Source: a virus. From it: 21,336 bases of DNA. Below the pieces are notes generated by a model. The model was not told the origin of the DNA, made no database searches, and saw nothing but the letters and a program-made list of their open reading frames with translations. The translations under genes and the position numbers were made by a program. Positions 1 to 6,241 of the stretch are shown here, one piece after another. Position 1 is the stretch's first letter. Each line of letters opens with the position of its first letter. The stretch is taken from positions 1-21,336 of IMG/VR virus record IMGVR_UViG_3300030107_000078; one strand, 5' to 3'.

Positions 1-512
1 ACTAAGTTACCTAGCTTATCCCTCATACCCTGTGTCTCACTATTACCTAGAGATTCTACGTCGTCTGCTACCACTATATCCGCACGAGATCCTGTTATTT
101 GTCCTGTTATTCCAACAGACTTAACAGATGGAGCGTGGGCAGCAGGAGCAGGAGCTACATCAAAAGCTATCTTAGAATCCCTTTGATCAGGTCGAGCTTT
201 GAGGTGTCTGAGAATAGGCATCTCATTAATTAACCTCTGTGTAAACGTAGAGAAGTCATCTGCCCTAGTCTTAGATGCCGATACTACTAGGATATTAAGT
301 GCAGGGTTTAGTAATAAACTCCATACCACATAGGCTGAAGTCAGGTAAGACTTACCTACCCCACGATATGCAAGGACTATCTGACGGCGTTCGCCATGTT
401 GAAGATAATGCGCTATGTCGTACTGTACAGGTGTAGGCTCAGGTAACCCAAGATGATCCCACACAAGATATACGAAGTTACGGAAGTCCTTCAGCTCTTC
501 AGGAACATTCAC
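1..512 (-). CDS. terL: Terminase large subunit, T7 gp19-like (C-terminus beyond left edge)
   Basis: ATP-driven motor that packages DNA into the procapsid through the portal. Only the N-terminal 170 residues are in the window; the frame stays open to base 1. The ATPase motifs are clear: a Q-motif-like TPVQYD near residues 27-32, Walker A AYRGVGKS at 48-55 and Walker B DIVVADDVE at 145-153. The order and spacing match the T7 gp19/DNA maturase B family. The start is GTG at 512-510. It overlaps the TGA of the upstream small gene by four bases (GTGA), the arrangement expected for coupled small and large terminase genes. The nuclease domain lies outside the window. Unlike T7, where gene 19 is co-oriented with the structural genes at the end of the late region, this gene reads away from them. 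Confidence 0.93.
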   Translation of the reverse strand, partial: MNVPEELKDFRNFVYLVWDHLGLPEPTPVQYDIAHYLQHGERRQIVLAYRGVGKSYLTSAYVVWSLLLNPALNILVVSASKTRADDFSTFTQRLINEMPILRHLKARPDQRDSKIAFDVAPAPAAHAPSVKSVGITGQITGSRADIVVADDVESLGNSETQGMRDKLGNL

Positions 513-727
513 GCTTCTTTAGCTTCTGTAAACGGTAAAGATTTAGCTAGGTTCAATACAGGTTCGCTCTCTTCAATCTCTACTGTAATCGAATTATCTT
601 TTAAAAATTTAACAGCTATGCTTATTTCTGCTGCTGTTGCCTCTCCTGTGGTAATACGATCTAGTAATTCTTGAGCTACGTCTGAATGAAGTTTCTCTAA
701 AACTTCTTTAATTTTGTCTTGACTCAT
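509..727 (-). CDS. Probable terminase small subunit (T7 gp18-like)
   Basis: About 72 residues from the ATG at 727. A GTG at 742 would add five residues. The small subunit recognises concatemeric phage DNA and regulates the large terminase. The protein is acidic and helical, with a central stretch ELLDRITTGEATAAEISIA followed by KFLKDN, which resembles the layout of T7 gp18 (89 residues: helix, divergent loop, then an A-x-K-L/F-L-x-x-N/H helix). The assignment rests mainly on position: it lies directly upstream of, and overlaps by four bases, the large terminase. No strong Shine-Dalgarno sequence precedes either start. A leftward promoter (757-785) would start transcription near 750, giving a leader of about 20 nt to the ATG. 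It could be another small packaging accessory, but that is less likely. Confidence 0.68.
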   Translation of the reverse strand: MSQDKIKEVLEKLHSDVAQELLDRITTGEATAAEISIAVKFLKDNSITVEIEESEPVLNLAKSLPFTEAKEA

Positions 728-756
728 TGTTATACTACGCACATACGCGCTTTAGC

Positions 757-785
757 AGTATACCATAAATTTACATAACTGTCTA
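757..785 (-). promoter_or_regulatory. Sigma70-type promoter for the leftward terminase genes
   Basis: Read on the minus strand: TAGACA (785-780, 5 of 6 to TTGACA), a 17-nt spacer, then TATACT (762-757, 5 of 6 to TATAAT) preceded by TGG, which supplies the TGn extended -10 element. Predicted transcription start is near 750. The -35 box touches the first base of the rightward start codon at 785, so leftward and rightward expression share this 57-base divergent gap. No equally good rightward promoter is visible here. Prediction from consensus only. Confidence 0.6.
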
Positions 786-1795
786 TGGGTATTATCCCCG
801 AACAAGTGAACGAAGTAACCGAGATGAAAGTCGAAATGAAACGACTTAAATCTGAGGTACGGAAATCGTACAACAAGTTAGCTAAACAACAATCTACCGA
901 GTCTTTAATCCACCAAGCCGTAGAGCGGTCTCTAGGAGGCGTTAAGGTCTACACAGCCCCTCCATCAAAATCTAAGAGAAAGGCTAAGAAACAGCGTAAG
1001 AAAGCGTCTGAGGCGTGGCTGTGTTTGTCTGATTGGCAGGTCGGTAAGGTAACCGATACCTATGACTCAAAGATAGCTACTAAAAGAGTACAGCAGATGA
1101 CAAACCAAGCTGCTGATTTGCTAAGAAAAGAAGAACCGAAAGTCTTACATATTGTCCTTCAGGGGGATATGGTAGAAGGAGAAGCTATATTCGCAGGTCA
1201 GCCGTTTGAGATTGATGATGACCTGTGGACTCAGGCAGTAAAGACTGTACCTCAGTTAATTACCCACGCTATTACAAAACTGTCTCCTCTTGTCCCTAAA
1301 ATTAAAATAGCAGCGGTGCATGGTAATCATGGTCGATCAGGATTTAAGGGAGGAGGACACAGCAGGAAAACAAATTGGGACTTGGTAGCCTACAATACTG
1401 CAAAGCTTATGTGTGAAATCGCAGGTGTAGAAAATATGGTGTGGGATATTTCAGAAACTTGGTATGTCAAACAACAAGTAGCAGGGAATGGAATCCTCTG
1501 CGTACATGGAGATCAAGTAGGAGGAGGTAATCCCTTTAACGTAAACGCTATATTTAAAAAAGCTATGGGGTGGACGCATAATATAAAAGATTGGAAATTC
1601 CTTAGCGTTGGACACCACCACACTCACGCATCAGGAGAACTAAATCGTGATGTCTATTTTTTCTTGAGCGGTAGCCCCGAATCAGGAAACGAGTTTGCTA
1701 GAGAAAAACTAGCGCAAGGAGGATTAGCCTTACAGCGTATGTGTTTCTTTAACAAACAAGGTTTAATCTCTGAACACCTTTTAAAACTAACATGA
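785..1795 (+). CDS. Calcineurin-like metallophosphoesterase
   Basis: A 336-residue protein with a charged helical N-terminus (residues 1-75, possible coiled coil then a Lys/Arg-rich linker) and a two-metal phosphoesterase domain. The ordered motifs are SDWQVGK (82-88), GDMVEGE (127-133), GNHGR (180-184), HGDQ (241-244) and GHHHTH (276-281). These supply the Asp, Asn and His metal ligands of the calcineurin/MRE11 fold. In the first motif the usual D-x-H histidine is Gln (DWQ). The substrate is unknown; phage members may be nucleases or nucleotide phosphatases. It is the first rightward gene, opposite the terminase genes, and overlaps the next gene by ATGA. T7 has no counterpart in this late region. 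The start at 785 is the first ATG after the divergent promoter region and has no clear Shine-Dalgarno sequence. Confidence 0.85.
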   Translation: MGIIPEQVNEVTEMKVEMKRLKSEVRKSYNKLAKQQSTESLIHQAVERSLGGVKVYTAPPSKSKRKAKKQRKKASEAWLCLSDWQVGKVTDTYDSKIATKRVQQMTNQAADLLRKEEPKVLHIVLQGDMVEGEAIFAGQPFEIDDDLWTQAVKTVPQLITHAITKLSPLVPKIKIAAVHGNHGRSGFKGGGHSRKTNWDLVAYNTAKLMCEIAGVENMVWDISETWYVKQQVAGNGILCVHGDQVGGGNPFNVNAIFKKAMGWTHNIKDWKFLSVGHHHTHASGELNRDVYFFLSGSPESGNEFAREKLAQGGLALQRMCFFNKQGLISEHLLKLT

Positions 1796-1989
1796 TCGAA
1801 GCAAACAAAGAAAACTTCCCTAGAATTACTCAAGCGCAAATAGATGCTCTTGATAAATTAATTCCAAATAAATGTCCTGACTTACTAGAACCTGATAGAG
1901 AAATATGGTTTAATGCAGGTCGGCGTTCTGTAGTAACTTTATTACAAGAAATTTTTGATATGCAGAACGATAATATATTAAATAATTAG
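1792..1989 (+). CDS. Small hypothetical phage protein, 65 aa
   Basis: Begins inside the last codons of the phosphoesterase gene (ATGA overlap), so it is probably translated by coupling. The protein is soluble-looking and mixed-charge, rich in Asn, Asp, Glu and Ile. It contains ITQAQIDALDKLIP (12-25) and an EIWFNAGRRSVVTLLQEIF helix in the second half. There are no membrane segments, cysteine clusters or other motifs I recognise. Tight packing between the phosphoesterase and a membrane peptide supports it as a real gene; its function is unknown. Confidence 0.65.
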   Translation: MIEANKENFPRITQAQIDALDKLIPNKCPDLLEPDREIWFNAGRRSVVTLLQEIFDMQNDNILNN

Positions 1990-1991
1990 CT

Positions 1992-2093
1992 ATGTCAGCA
2001 TTCTCATCTTATATAAAAGAGTGGGGCACTAAAAATGCCTCTAATATCATTTGGTTTACCGCAGGTCTCTTAGTCGGAGTCTTTGTAATCTAA
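1992..2093 (+). CDS. 33-residue single-pass membrane peptide
   Basis: A short ORF that a length cutoff would miss. It starts two bases after the previous stop and ends in TAATG, sharing one base with the next start codon. The N-terminal half is polar (MSAFSSYIKEW). Residues 19-33 (NIIWFTAGLLVGVFVI) form one hydrophobic helix running to the C-terminus, so the topology is probably tail-anchored. Exact placement in a coupled chain is the main support. The role is unknown; a lysis or membrane-perturbing function is possible but not shown. Confidence 0.6.
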   Translation: MSAFSSYIKEWGTKNASNIIWFTAGLLVGVFVI

Positions 2094-2296
2094 TGTGTTT
2101 CGGCGGAAGTATGCCAAAGCAGGAGCTGCCTAAACCACCACCTCCACGTCCTCCTGCCCCTGAACCTTTAGCTCAAACAATGAGCAATCCTTTAGCTATT
2201 GGATATGCACAAAGAGGTCAAAGAAGGCTAGGAAAAACAGCAGTAACTCAAACTAGAAACCCTACCCTTGATATGGGGTTAGGTATTCCAACTTAA
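2093..2296 (+). CDS. Proline-rich small protein preceding the portal, 67 aa
   Basis: Begins MCFGGSMPKQ, followed by a proline-rich stretch (PKPPPPRPPAPEP) and a basic, Gln/Arg/Thr-rich tail ending LDMGLGIPT. The same frame is open further upstream to 2051, but the ATG at 2093 is preferred: it overlaps the preceding TAA by one base, as at most junctions here, and avoids burying the membrane-peptide gene. The 3' end overlaps the portal start by the same TAATG arrangement. Short MC-starting, proline-rich proteins beside the portal gene are familiar in podoviruses, but their role is not known to me. Likely low-complexity or disordered. Confidence 0.7.
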   Translation: MCFGGSMPKQELPKPPPPRPPAPEPLAQTMSNPLAIGYAQRGQRRLGKTAVTQTRNPTLDMGLGIPT

Positions 2297-3831
2297 TGGA
2301 AAAGTGTCAAAGTACATACGAAAGATGGCAAGGTGAACGAGAGATGTACCTTGAACGAGCTAGAGATGCCTCTAAGCTCACGATACCTACGTTAATACCA
2401 CCATCAGGAAATTCGGCTAGTACAAAATATGAGACTCCATTCCAAAGCGTAGGAAGTAGAGGTGTTAATAATTTAGCTAACGCCTTAAACATTTCCTTAC
2501 TTCCCCCTAATGCTCCCTTCTTTAGGCTTATGCTAGACACTAAAGCCAAGCAAGAGATAGAAGGAGCAGGAGATATTAAAGGAGAGGTAGAAGATTCTCT
2601 CTCAAAAATGGAAAGAGAAGTTATGCGAGAAGTTGAAAGTAACAACTACCGCATAGGTTCATTTGAAGCACTTAAACATTTAATTGTATCAGGCAACGTC
2701 CTGTTACATATAACAGATGACGGAGGACTCCGAGTTTTTCACCTTGATAGATTTGTTGTTAAACGAGACCCTATGGGTAACGTAGAACGTATAATCGTCA
2801 AAGAAGAAATATCTAAGTCCCAAGCTCCTGAAGAAGCACTAATAGGTGAAAACCCTTCAGACGTTGATACCGTCAGCCTGTATACCTCCATAACATACAC
2901 AGATTCTAATAAAGTTGAAGTATTTCAAGAGATTGGTGGTATCCGTTTGGAGGATTCTTATGGTACTTTTGACAAAGATAAGTGCCCTTACCTTGCTTTA
3001 AGACTTAATCGTGTTGATGGAGAGGACTACGGACGAGGATACGTTGAAGAATACATGGGAGATCTAGAATCTCTTGAAGCACTCACTCAATCTATTGTTG
3101 AAGGATCGGCTGCTTCTGCCAAACTATTGTTCATGGTTGCGCCGAACGGTGTAACTCGTAAGGCTCGTATTGCTCAAGCCCCTAACGGAGCTATTATCGA
3201 GGGCAATGCAGGAGATGTAACTACTTTGCAAACACAAAAACATGCAGACTTTAGAATAGCTTTTGAAACGATCAATCAAATATCAGAGCGATTGAACTAT
3301 GCGTTTATGCTAACCGAAGCTGCGATTCGTAGAGCAGAACGTGTAACCGCTGAAGAAGTTAGGCTTGTTACACAAGCTATCGAACGTCAGCTCGGTGGTG
3401 TGTACTCGGTACTATCACAAGAATTTCAACTACCTTTAGTTAAAATCCTTATGGCTAAGATGATGAAGTCTAAAAAGATACCATCACTACCTAAAGGGTT
3501 TGTACTACCTGTCGTAGTTACAGGGGTAGAAGCTCTTGGACGCGGACAAGATCTAAATAAATTAGATTCTTTTATTGCAGGAATAGGTCAGGTGCTCGGA
3601 GCAGAAGCTCTTGCACAGTATGTAAATATAGATGAGTATTTAAAGCGCAGAGCTGCCTCACTAGGTTTAGATACAGAAGGTTTAATTAAAGACCAAGAGC
3701 AAATGATGCAAGAACAACAACAAGCTCAGATGGCTCAGATGGCGAGCCAAGTTGCTCCTAACGCGGTAGACGCAATGGGCAACATTACTCAAGAACAAGT
3801 TAAACAACAAGCACAAATGGAGGGTGCATAA
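2296..3831 (+). CDS. Portal (head-tail connector) protein, T7 gp8-like
   Basis: 511 residues, against 536 for T7 gp8. Forms the dodecameric portal at the capsid vertex through which DNA enters and leaves, and to which the tail is attached. Diagnostic N-terminal motifs are TIPTLIPPSG (29-38), PFQSVGSRGVNNL (48-60) and LLPPNAPFFRL (68-78). The later segment MLTEAAIRRAERVTAEEVRL matches the conserved helical stem/wing region of the family. The C-terminus is Gln/Met-rich (DQEQMMQEQQQAQMAQ) and probably flexible. The ATG overlaps the preceding TAA by one base. It is followed after six bases by the scaffold gene, the canonical order of T7 genes 8 and 9. Confidence 0.95.
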   Translation: MEKCQSTYERWQGEREMYLERARDASKLTIPTLIPPSGNSASTKYETPFQSVGSRGVNNLANALNISLLPPNAPFFRLMLDTKAKQEIEGAGDIKGEVEDSLSKMEREVMREVESNNYRIGSFEALKHLIVSGNVLLHITDDGGLRVFHLDRFVVKRDPMGNVERIIVKEEISKSQAPEEALIGENPSDVDTVSLYTSITYTDSNKVEVFQEIGGIRLEDSYGTFDKDKCPYLALRLNRVDGEDYGRGYVEEYMGDLESLEALTQSIVEGSAASAKLLFMVAPNGVTRKARIAQAPNGAIIEGNAGDVTTLQTQKHADFRIAFETINQISERLNYAFMLTEAAIRRAERVTAEEVRLVTQAIERQLGGVYSVLSQEFQLPLVKILMAKMMKSKKIPSLPKGFVLPVVVTGVEALGRGQDLNKLDSFIAGIGQVLGAEALAQYVNIDEYLKRRAASLGLDTEGLIKDQEQMMQEQQQAQMAQMASQVAPNAVDAMGNITQEQVKQQAQMEGA

Positions 3832-3837
3832 TTTAAT

Positions 3838-4590
3838 ATGGGTGTAACTGAATCATTAACTGTAAGTGGAGAAGAAACAGGAGCGTTAAGTCCTGAGCAA
3901 GAAGCTGCACAGACACAAGAACAAACACAAGAACAACCTCAAGAACAGCCACAGTCGGAAAGACCTGAGTGGCTTCCTGAGAAATTTAATTCCCCTGAAG
4001 ATATGGCTAAGGCTTATGGTGAGCTAGAGTCCAAACAAAGTGGAAAACAAACTGAAGAATCAGATACTAAACAAGATCTAAGCATTCCTGAGTTAAGTGA
4101 AAAGGATATGAACTATTATTCTCAACGCTTTGCTGAGAACGGACAGCTTGATGAAGAAGATTATTCAGGTTTAGAAAAACTTGGAGTAAGTAAAGACATG
4201 GTTAATGCTTACATACAAGGTCAAGCTGCTATGCAGCAACAGTACACACAAACAGTGTACAACGAAGTAGGAGGACAGGAGTCATACCAAGCTATGACTG
4301 AATGGGCTTCCAACAGTTTAACTCCTGAAGAAATAGCTGTCTATGATGAAGCTGTTAATTCAGGGGATACTACCAAAACAATGAGTGCTGTTAAGGGTCT
4401 ACAAGCTAGATACCAATTAGAAAATGGTACTCAACCAAATCTTATGCAAGGTAAGACTACAGGCACAGGAGTTCAAGCATACGAGTCATTAGATCAAATG
4501 AAACGTGAAATGCAAGACCCTCGCTATGCGTCTGACCCTGCATTCCGCGAGTCTGTTCAACGCAAACTCGCGGTCTCTAACATCTTCTGA
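3838..4590 (+). CDS. Capsid scaffolding/assembly protein, T7 gp9-like
   Basis: 250 residues, shorter than T7 gp9 (307). Directs major capsid protein into procapsids and is then removed. The protein is very acidic and Gln/Glu-rich. It has a repetitive linker at residues 25-39 (TQEQTQEQPQEQPQ) and the hallmark RPEWLPEKFNSPEDMAKAYGE at 42-62. The C-terminal third is helical (SLDQMKREMQDPRYASDPAF...RKLAVSNIF) and is the usual capsid-binding end. A GGAGGG about 13-18 bases upstream is a rather distant ribosome binding site. The stop codon lies in the loop/stem boundary of a strong hairpin (4572-4601). Confidence 0.92.
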   Translation: MGVTESLTVSGEETGALSPEQEAAQTQEQTQEQPQEQPQSERPEWLPEKFNSPEDMAKAYGELESKQSGKQTEESDTKQDLSIPELSEKDMNYYSQRFAENGQLDEEDYSGLEKLGVSKDMVNAYIQGQAAMQQQYTQTVYNEVGGQESYQAMTEWASNSLTPEEIAVYDEAVNSGDTTKTMSAVKGLQARYQLENGTQPNLMQGKTTGTGVQAYESLDQMKREMQDPRYASDPAFRESVQRKLAVSNIF

Positions 4591-4601
4591 TGTTGGAAAC
4601 C
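4572..4601. other. Stable RNA hairpin spanning the scaffold stop codon
   Basis: Arms 4572-4584 and 4589-4601 pair over 13 positions around a TTCT loop, with a single C-A mismatch (4575/4598) and one G-T wobble (4578/4595). The TGA stop of the scaffold gene (4588-4590) sits where the loop meets the 3' arm. No T-run follows directly; a 9-T tract occurs only at 4678-4686. A Rho-independent terminator is therefore unlikely. An mRNA processing or stability element between scaffold and capsid messages fits better, as with RNase III sites in T7 late transcripts. The function is inferred. Confidence 0.6.
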
Positions 4602-4670
4602 TAGAATTGAGCGTAAGTGTTCAGCCCTTTGCGAAGGATAACTCTACGACCCAAGCAAGATTCTATTTCT

Positions 4671-4700
4671 TTCACAATTTTTTTTTAACACATATATAAA
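4671..4700 (+). promoter_or_regulatory. Possible promoter just upstream of the capsid gene
   Basis: TTCACA (4671-4676, 5 of 6 to TTGACA) is followed after 16 bases by TATATA (4693-4698), or after 18 by TATAAA (4695-4700), across a 9-T tract. The predicted start, near 4705-4707, would fall inside the Shine-Dalgarno sequence, which argues against it as the main capsid promoter. AT-richness alone could produce these matches. Low confidence. Confidence 0.25.
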
Positions 4701-4702
4701 CT

Positions 4703-4708
4703 AGGAGG
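4703..4708 (+). promoter_or_regulatory. Strong Shine-Dalgarno for the major capsid gene
   Basis: A perfect AGGAGG lies six bases before the capsid ATG at 4715. It stands out because most genes here have weak or no ribosome binding site and rely on start/stop overlaps. The capsid gene instead has its own 124-base leader, consistent with the high copy number of its product. Confidence 0.85.
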
Positions 4709-4714
4709 TTTATT

Positions 4715-5767
4715 ATGGCTTATGGCGACATAATGGGTCGGGCAGGACAAGTGTCAGGAGCGGGCGACGCGAATGCACTATTCCTCAAACAGTTCTCAGG
4801 TGAAGTATTGGCAGCGTTTGACGAGTTCAACGTGATGATGCCTTTACATACCGTTAGAACGATTAGTCAAGGGAAATCGGCTCAATTCCCTGTAATTGGC
4901 ACGACAAGTGCAGACTATCACGTAGCAGGTACATCTGTAATAGATGATGCAGGCGCAAACAATGGTGCAGCAGCAAAGACTGAATATGACTATGCAGCTA
5001 TCAAACATGCTGAGAAAACAATCGGCATTGACGATTTGCTAGTTGTTCCTCAGTTAATTCCATCTATTGACGAGGCAAAGTCTCACTACGATTATCGTAG
5101 CGAATACACTCGCCAAATGGGAGCAGCTCTCGCACGTCAAACTGACAGGCATTTGATTCGTCAAATGGTTAACGGTGCATTGACTACAGGTCTTTCTGCG
5201 CCTTTAACAAATGGCGGTGGTCAGATATCTATCGGTGGTAGTGGTGCAGCTCAGAACACTATTACATCAGCTAAGTTAGTGAACGCATTATTTGATGCAG
5301 CAGCTTCTTTAGATGGTAGTGATGTTCCTGCTCAAGACCGCTTTGTGGTTCTTACTCCAACTCTATACTATAACTTAATAAGTAATGGTGCTTCATCAGG
5401 ATACAGCGTTGCTACTTCAGTAGCTAATACTGACATTGGTGGTTCAGGGTTTGGTTCAGGTCGAGTGCCTATGATCGCAGGATTTGAAATTTACAAATCC
5501 AACAATGTTCTACATGAAGATACTCACTACGATAACCCAACAGGTAAGAGTGGTGATGGCAATAACGACTACTCAGGTGAAGATGATGATGATGTAATGG
5601 GTCTAGTATTCCATAAATCAGCAGTCGGAACTGTTAAGTTGATGGATTTGTCAGTTGAGTCTGAATATTTAATTGAACGTCAAGCGACGCTCATGGTAGC
5701 TAAGTATGCAATGGGTCATGGAATCCTACGTCCTGAAGCTGCTATAGCTCTTACAATCGACGGATAA
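4715..5767 (+). CDS. Major capsid protein, T7 gp10A-like
   Basis: 350 residues, close to T7 gp10A (345). HK97-fold shell protein present in hundreds of copies. Family features run in order: a Gly/Ala N-arm (SGAGDANALFLKQFSGEVLAAF, split by FDEFNVMMPLHTVRTI), the GKSAQFPVIGTT segment (about 53-64), the HAEKTIGIDDLLVVP stretch and a DYRSEYTRQMGAALARQTDR spine-helix region. Codon choice has slightly more G and C than neighbouring tail genes. It has the only strong, separate Shine-Dalgarno sequence and is followed by a terminator-like hairpin, so its expression appears tuned independently. I saw no slippery heptamer at the 3' end that would give a T7-style 10B frameshift product. Confidence 0.95.
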   Translation: MAYGDIMGRAGQVSGAGDANALFLKQFSGEVLAAFDEFNVMMPLHTVRTISQGKSAQFPVIGTTSADYHVAGTSVIDDAGANNGAAAKTEYDYAAIKHAEKTIGIDDLLVVPQLIPSIDEAKSHYDYRSEYTRQMGAALARQTDRHLIRQMVNGALTTGLSAPLTNGGGQISIGGSGAAQNTITSAKLVNALFDAAASLDGSDVPAQDRFVVLTPTLYYNLISNGASSGYSVATSVANTDIGGSGFGSGRVPMIAGFEIYKSNNVLHEDTHYDNPTGKSGDGNNDYSGEDDDDVMGLVFHKSAVGTVKLMDLSVESEYLIERQATLMVAKYAMGHGILRPEAAIALTIDG

Positions 5768-5787
5768 TCTTATTCGTTACTTTTCTT

Positions 5788-5811
5788 GGGGGGTATCCGT
5801 TGATACCCTCC
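5788..5811 (+). terminator. Terminator-like hairpin after the capsid gene
   Basis: A 10-bp G/C-rich stem (5788-5797 with 5802-5811, one G-T wobble) closes a CGTT tetraloop 21 bases after the capsid stop. The downstream sequence is AT-rich, with ATTTTTA about 15 bases further on and no immediate U-run. That makes it a partial or leaky terminator, or a processing/stability hairpin. The position is the same as that of T-phi, the terminator after T7 gene 10, which lowers expression of the tail and core genes relative to capsid. Confidence 0.65.
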
Positions 5812-5838
5812 ATTAACCCTTAAATAAATTTTTATATT

Positions 5839-6240
5839 ATGGCAATAACTTCACAAGGTACGCTTGTTTATGACAAAACAAGAAATGACCCTGCTACAGG
5901 AACAGTAATAAAGTCAGCAGTTACTTATTATTTTGCTTCTGTAGCCGCTGACGCTCACACTTATCCTGTAGATTTAGCAGGTGCTAAGGCTGTTCATGTT
6001 ACTTGTAGCACAGCAGCAGCAGCAGAGTTTTATATAGCAGGTTACGAAAACGGTGAGATTGATGTAGACACCGAAGCTACAGCTAGAATCGCACGTTCTA
6101 TCTCAGGAATTGGTTTAAATATTGTTGAACCTACTTCAAGCGGTGGTGGTTTAATTGGAGGAAGTTTAATGCCTCCTTCACTTTCTGTTAAGAATAAACA
6201 CTCAGGCGCAAACAATATTACAATCCACATAACTTACTAA
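5839..6240 (+). CDS. Hypothetical virion-module protein after the capsid, 133 aa
   Basis: Not recognised. The sequence is beta-strand-rich and Ala/Thr/Ser/Gly-rich with few charges: SAVTYYFASV, KAVHVTCST and AEFYIAGY segments, a Gly-rich turn (SSGGGLIGGS), and a final alternating-hydrophobic strand NNITIHITY. There is no signal peptide or membrane helix. It lies between the major capsid and tail-tube A genes, where T7 has no gene. A capsid decoration or stabilising protein, or a small adaptor, is the obvious guess, but nothing in the sequence proves it. The start at 5839 lacks a Shine-Dalgarno sequence and has an A/T-only leader. It is the first gene after the terminator-like hairpin and stops one base before the next start. 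Confidence 0.75.
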   Translation: MAITSQGTLVYDKTRNDPATGTVIKSAVTYYFASVAADAHTYPVDLAGAKAVHVTCSTAAAAEFYIAGYENGEIDVDTEATARIARSISGIGLNIVEPTSSGGGLIGGSLMPPSLSVKNKHSGANNITIHITY

Positions 6241-6241
6241 C

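Noticed and set aside
453-674. Rightward ORF opposite the terminase genes.
   Set aside because: It is antisense to the overlapping GTGA junction of two better-supported genes and has no recognisable protein features.
743-784. A rightward sigma70 promoter for the phosphoesterase operon in the divergent gap.
   Set aside because: TTGACT at 719-724 lacks a usable -10 at 16-18 bases, and the other AT-rich hexamers have no matching -35.
2051-2092. Longer N-terminus for the proline-rich protein starting at 2051.
   Set aside because: It would overlap the membrane-peptide gene and gives a sequence (MVYRRSLSRSLCNL) unlike the MC-starting class. The TAATG start at 2093 matches local practice.
2307-2645. 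112-residue minus-strand ORF inside the portal gene, and similar antisense ORFs within the tail and core genes.
   Set aside because: They are complementary shadows of strongly supported coding sequence, with no independent start signals.
4505-4699. An alternative frame is open across the scaffold stop and could give a +1 frameshift-extended scaffold ending in ARFYFFHNFFLTHI.
   Set aside because: The shift site (TTC TGA T) is not a good slippery sequence and the scaffold already ends with a typical helix. The extension runs into the T-tract and leader of the capsid gene. The hairpin at the stop keeps it mildly interesting.
5700-5838. A T7-like programmed frameshift making a longer minor capsid protein (10B).
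   Set aside because: No slippery heptamer near the capsid stop, and the next gene has its own ATG after a hairpin.
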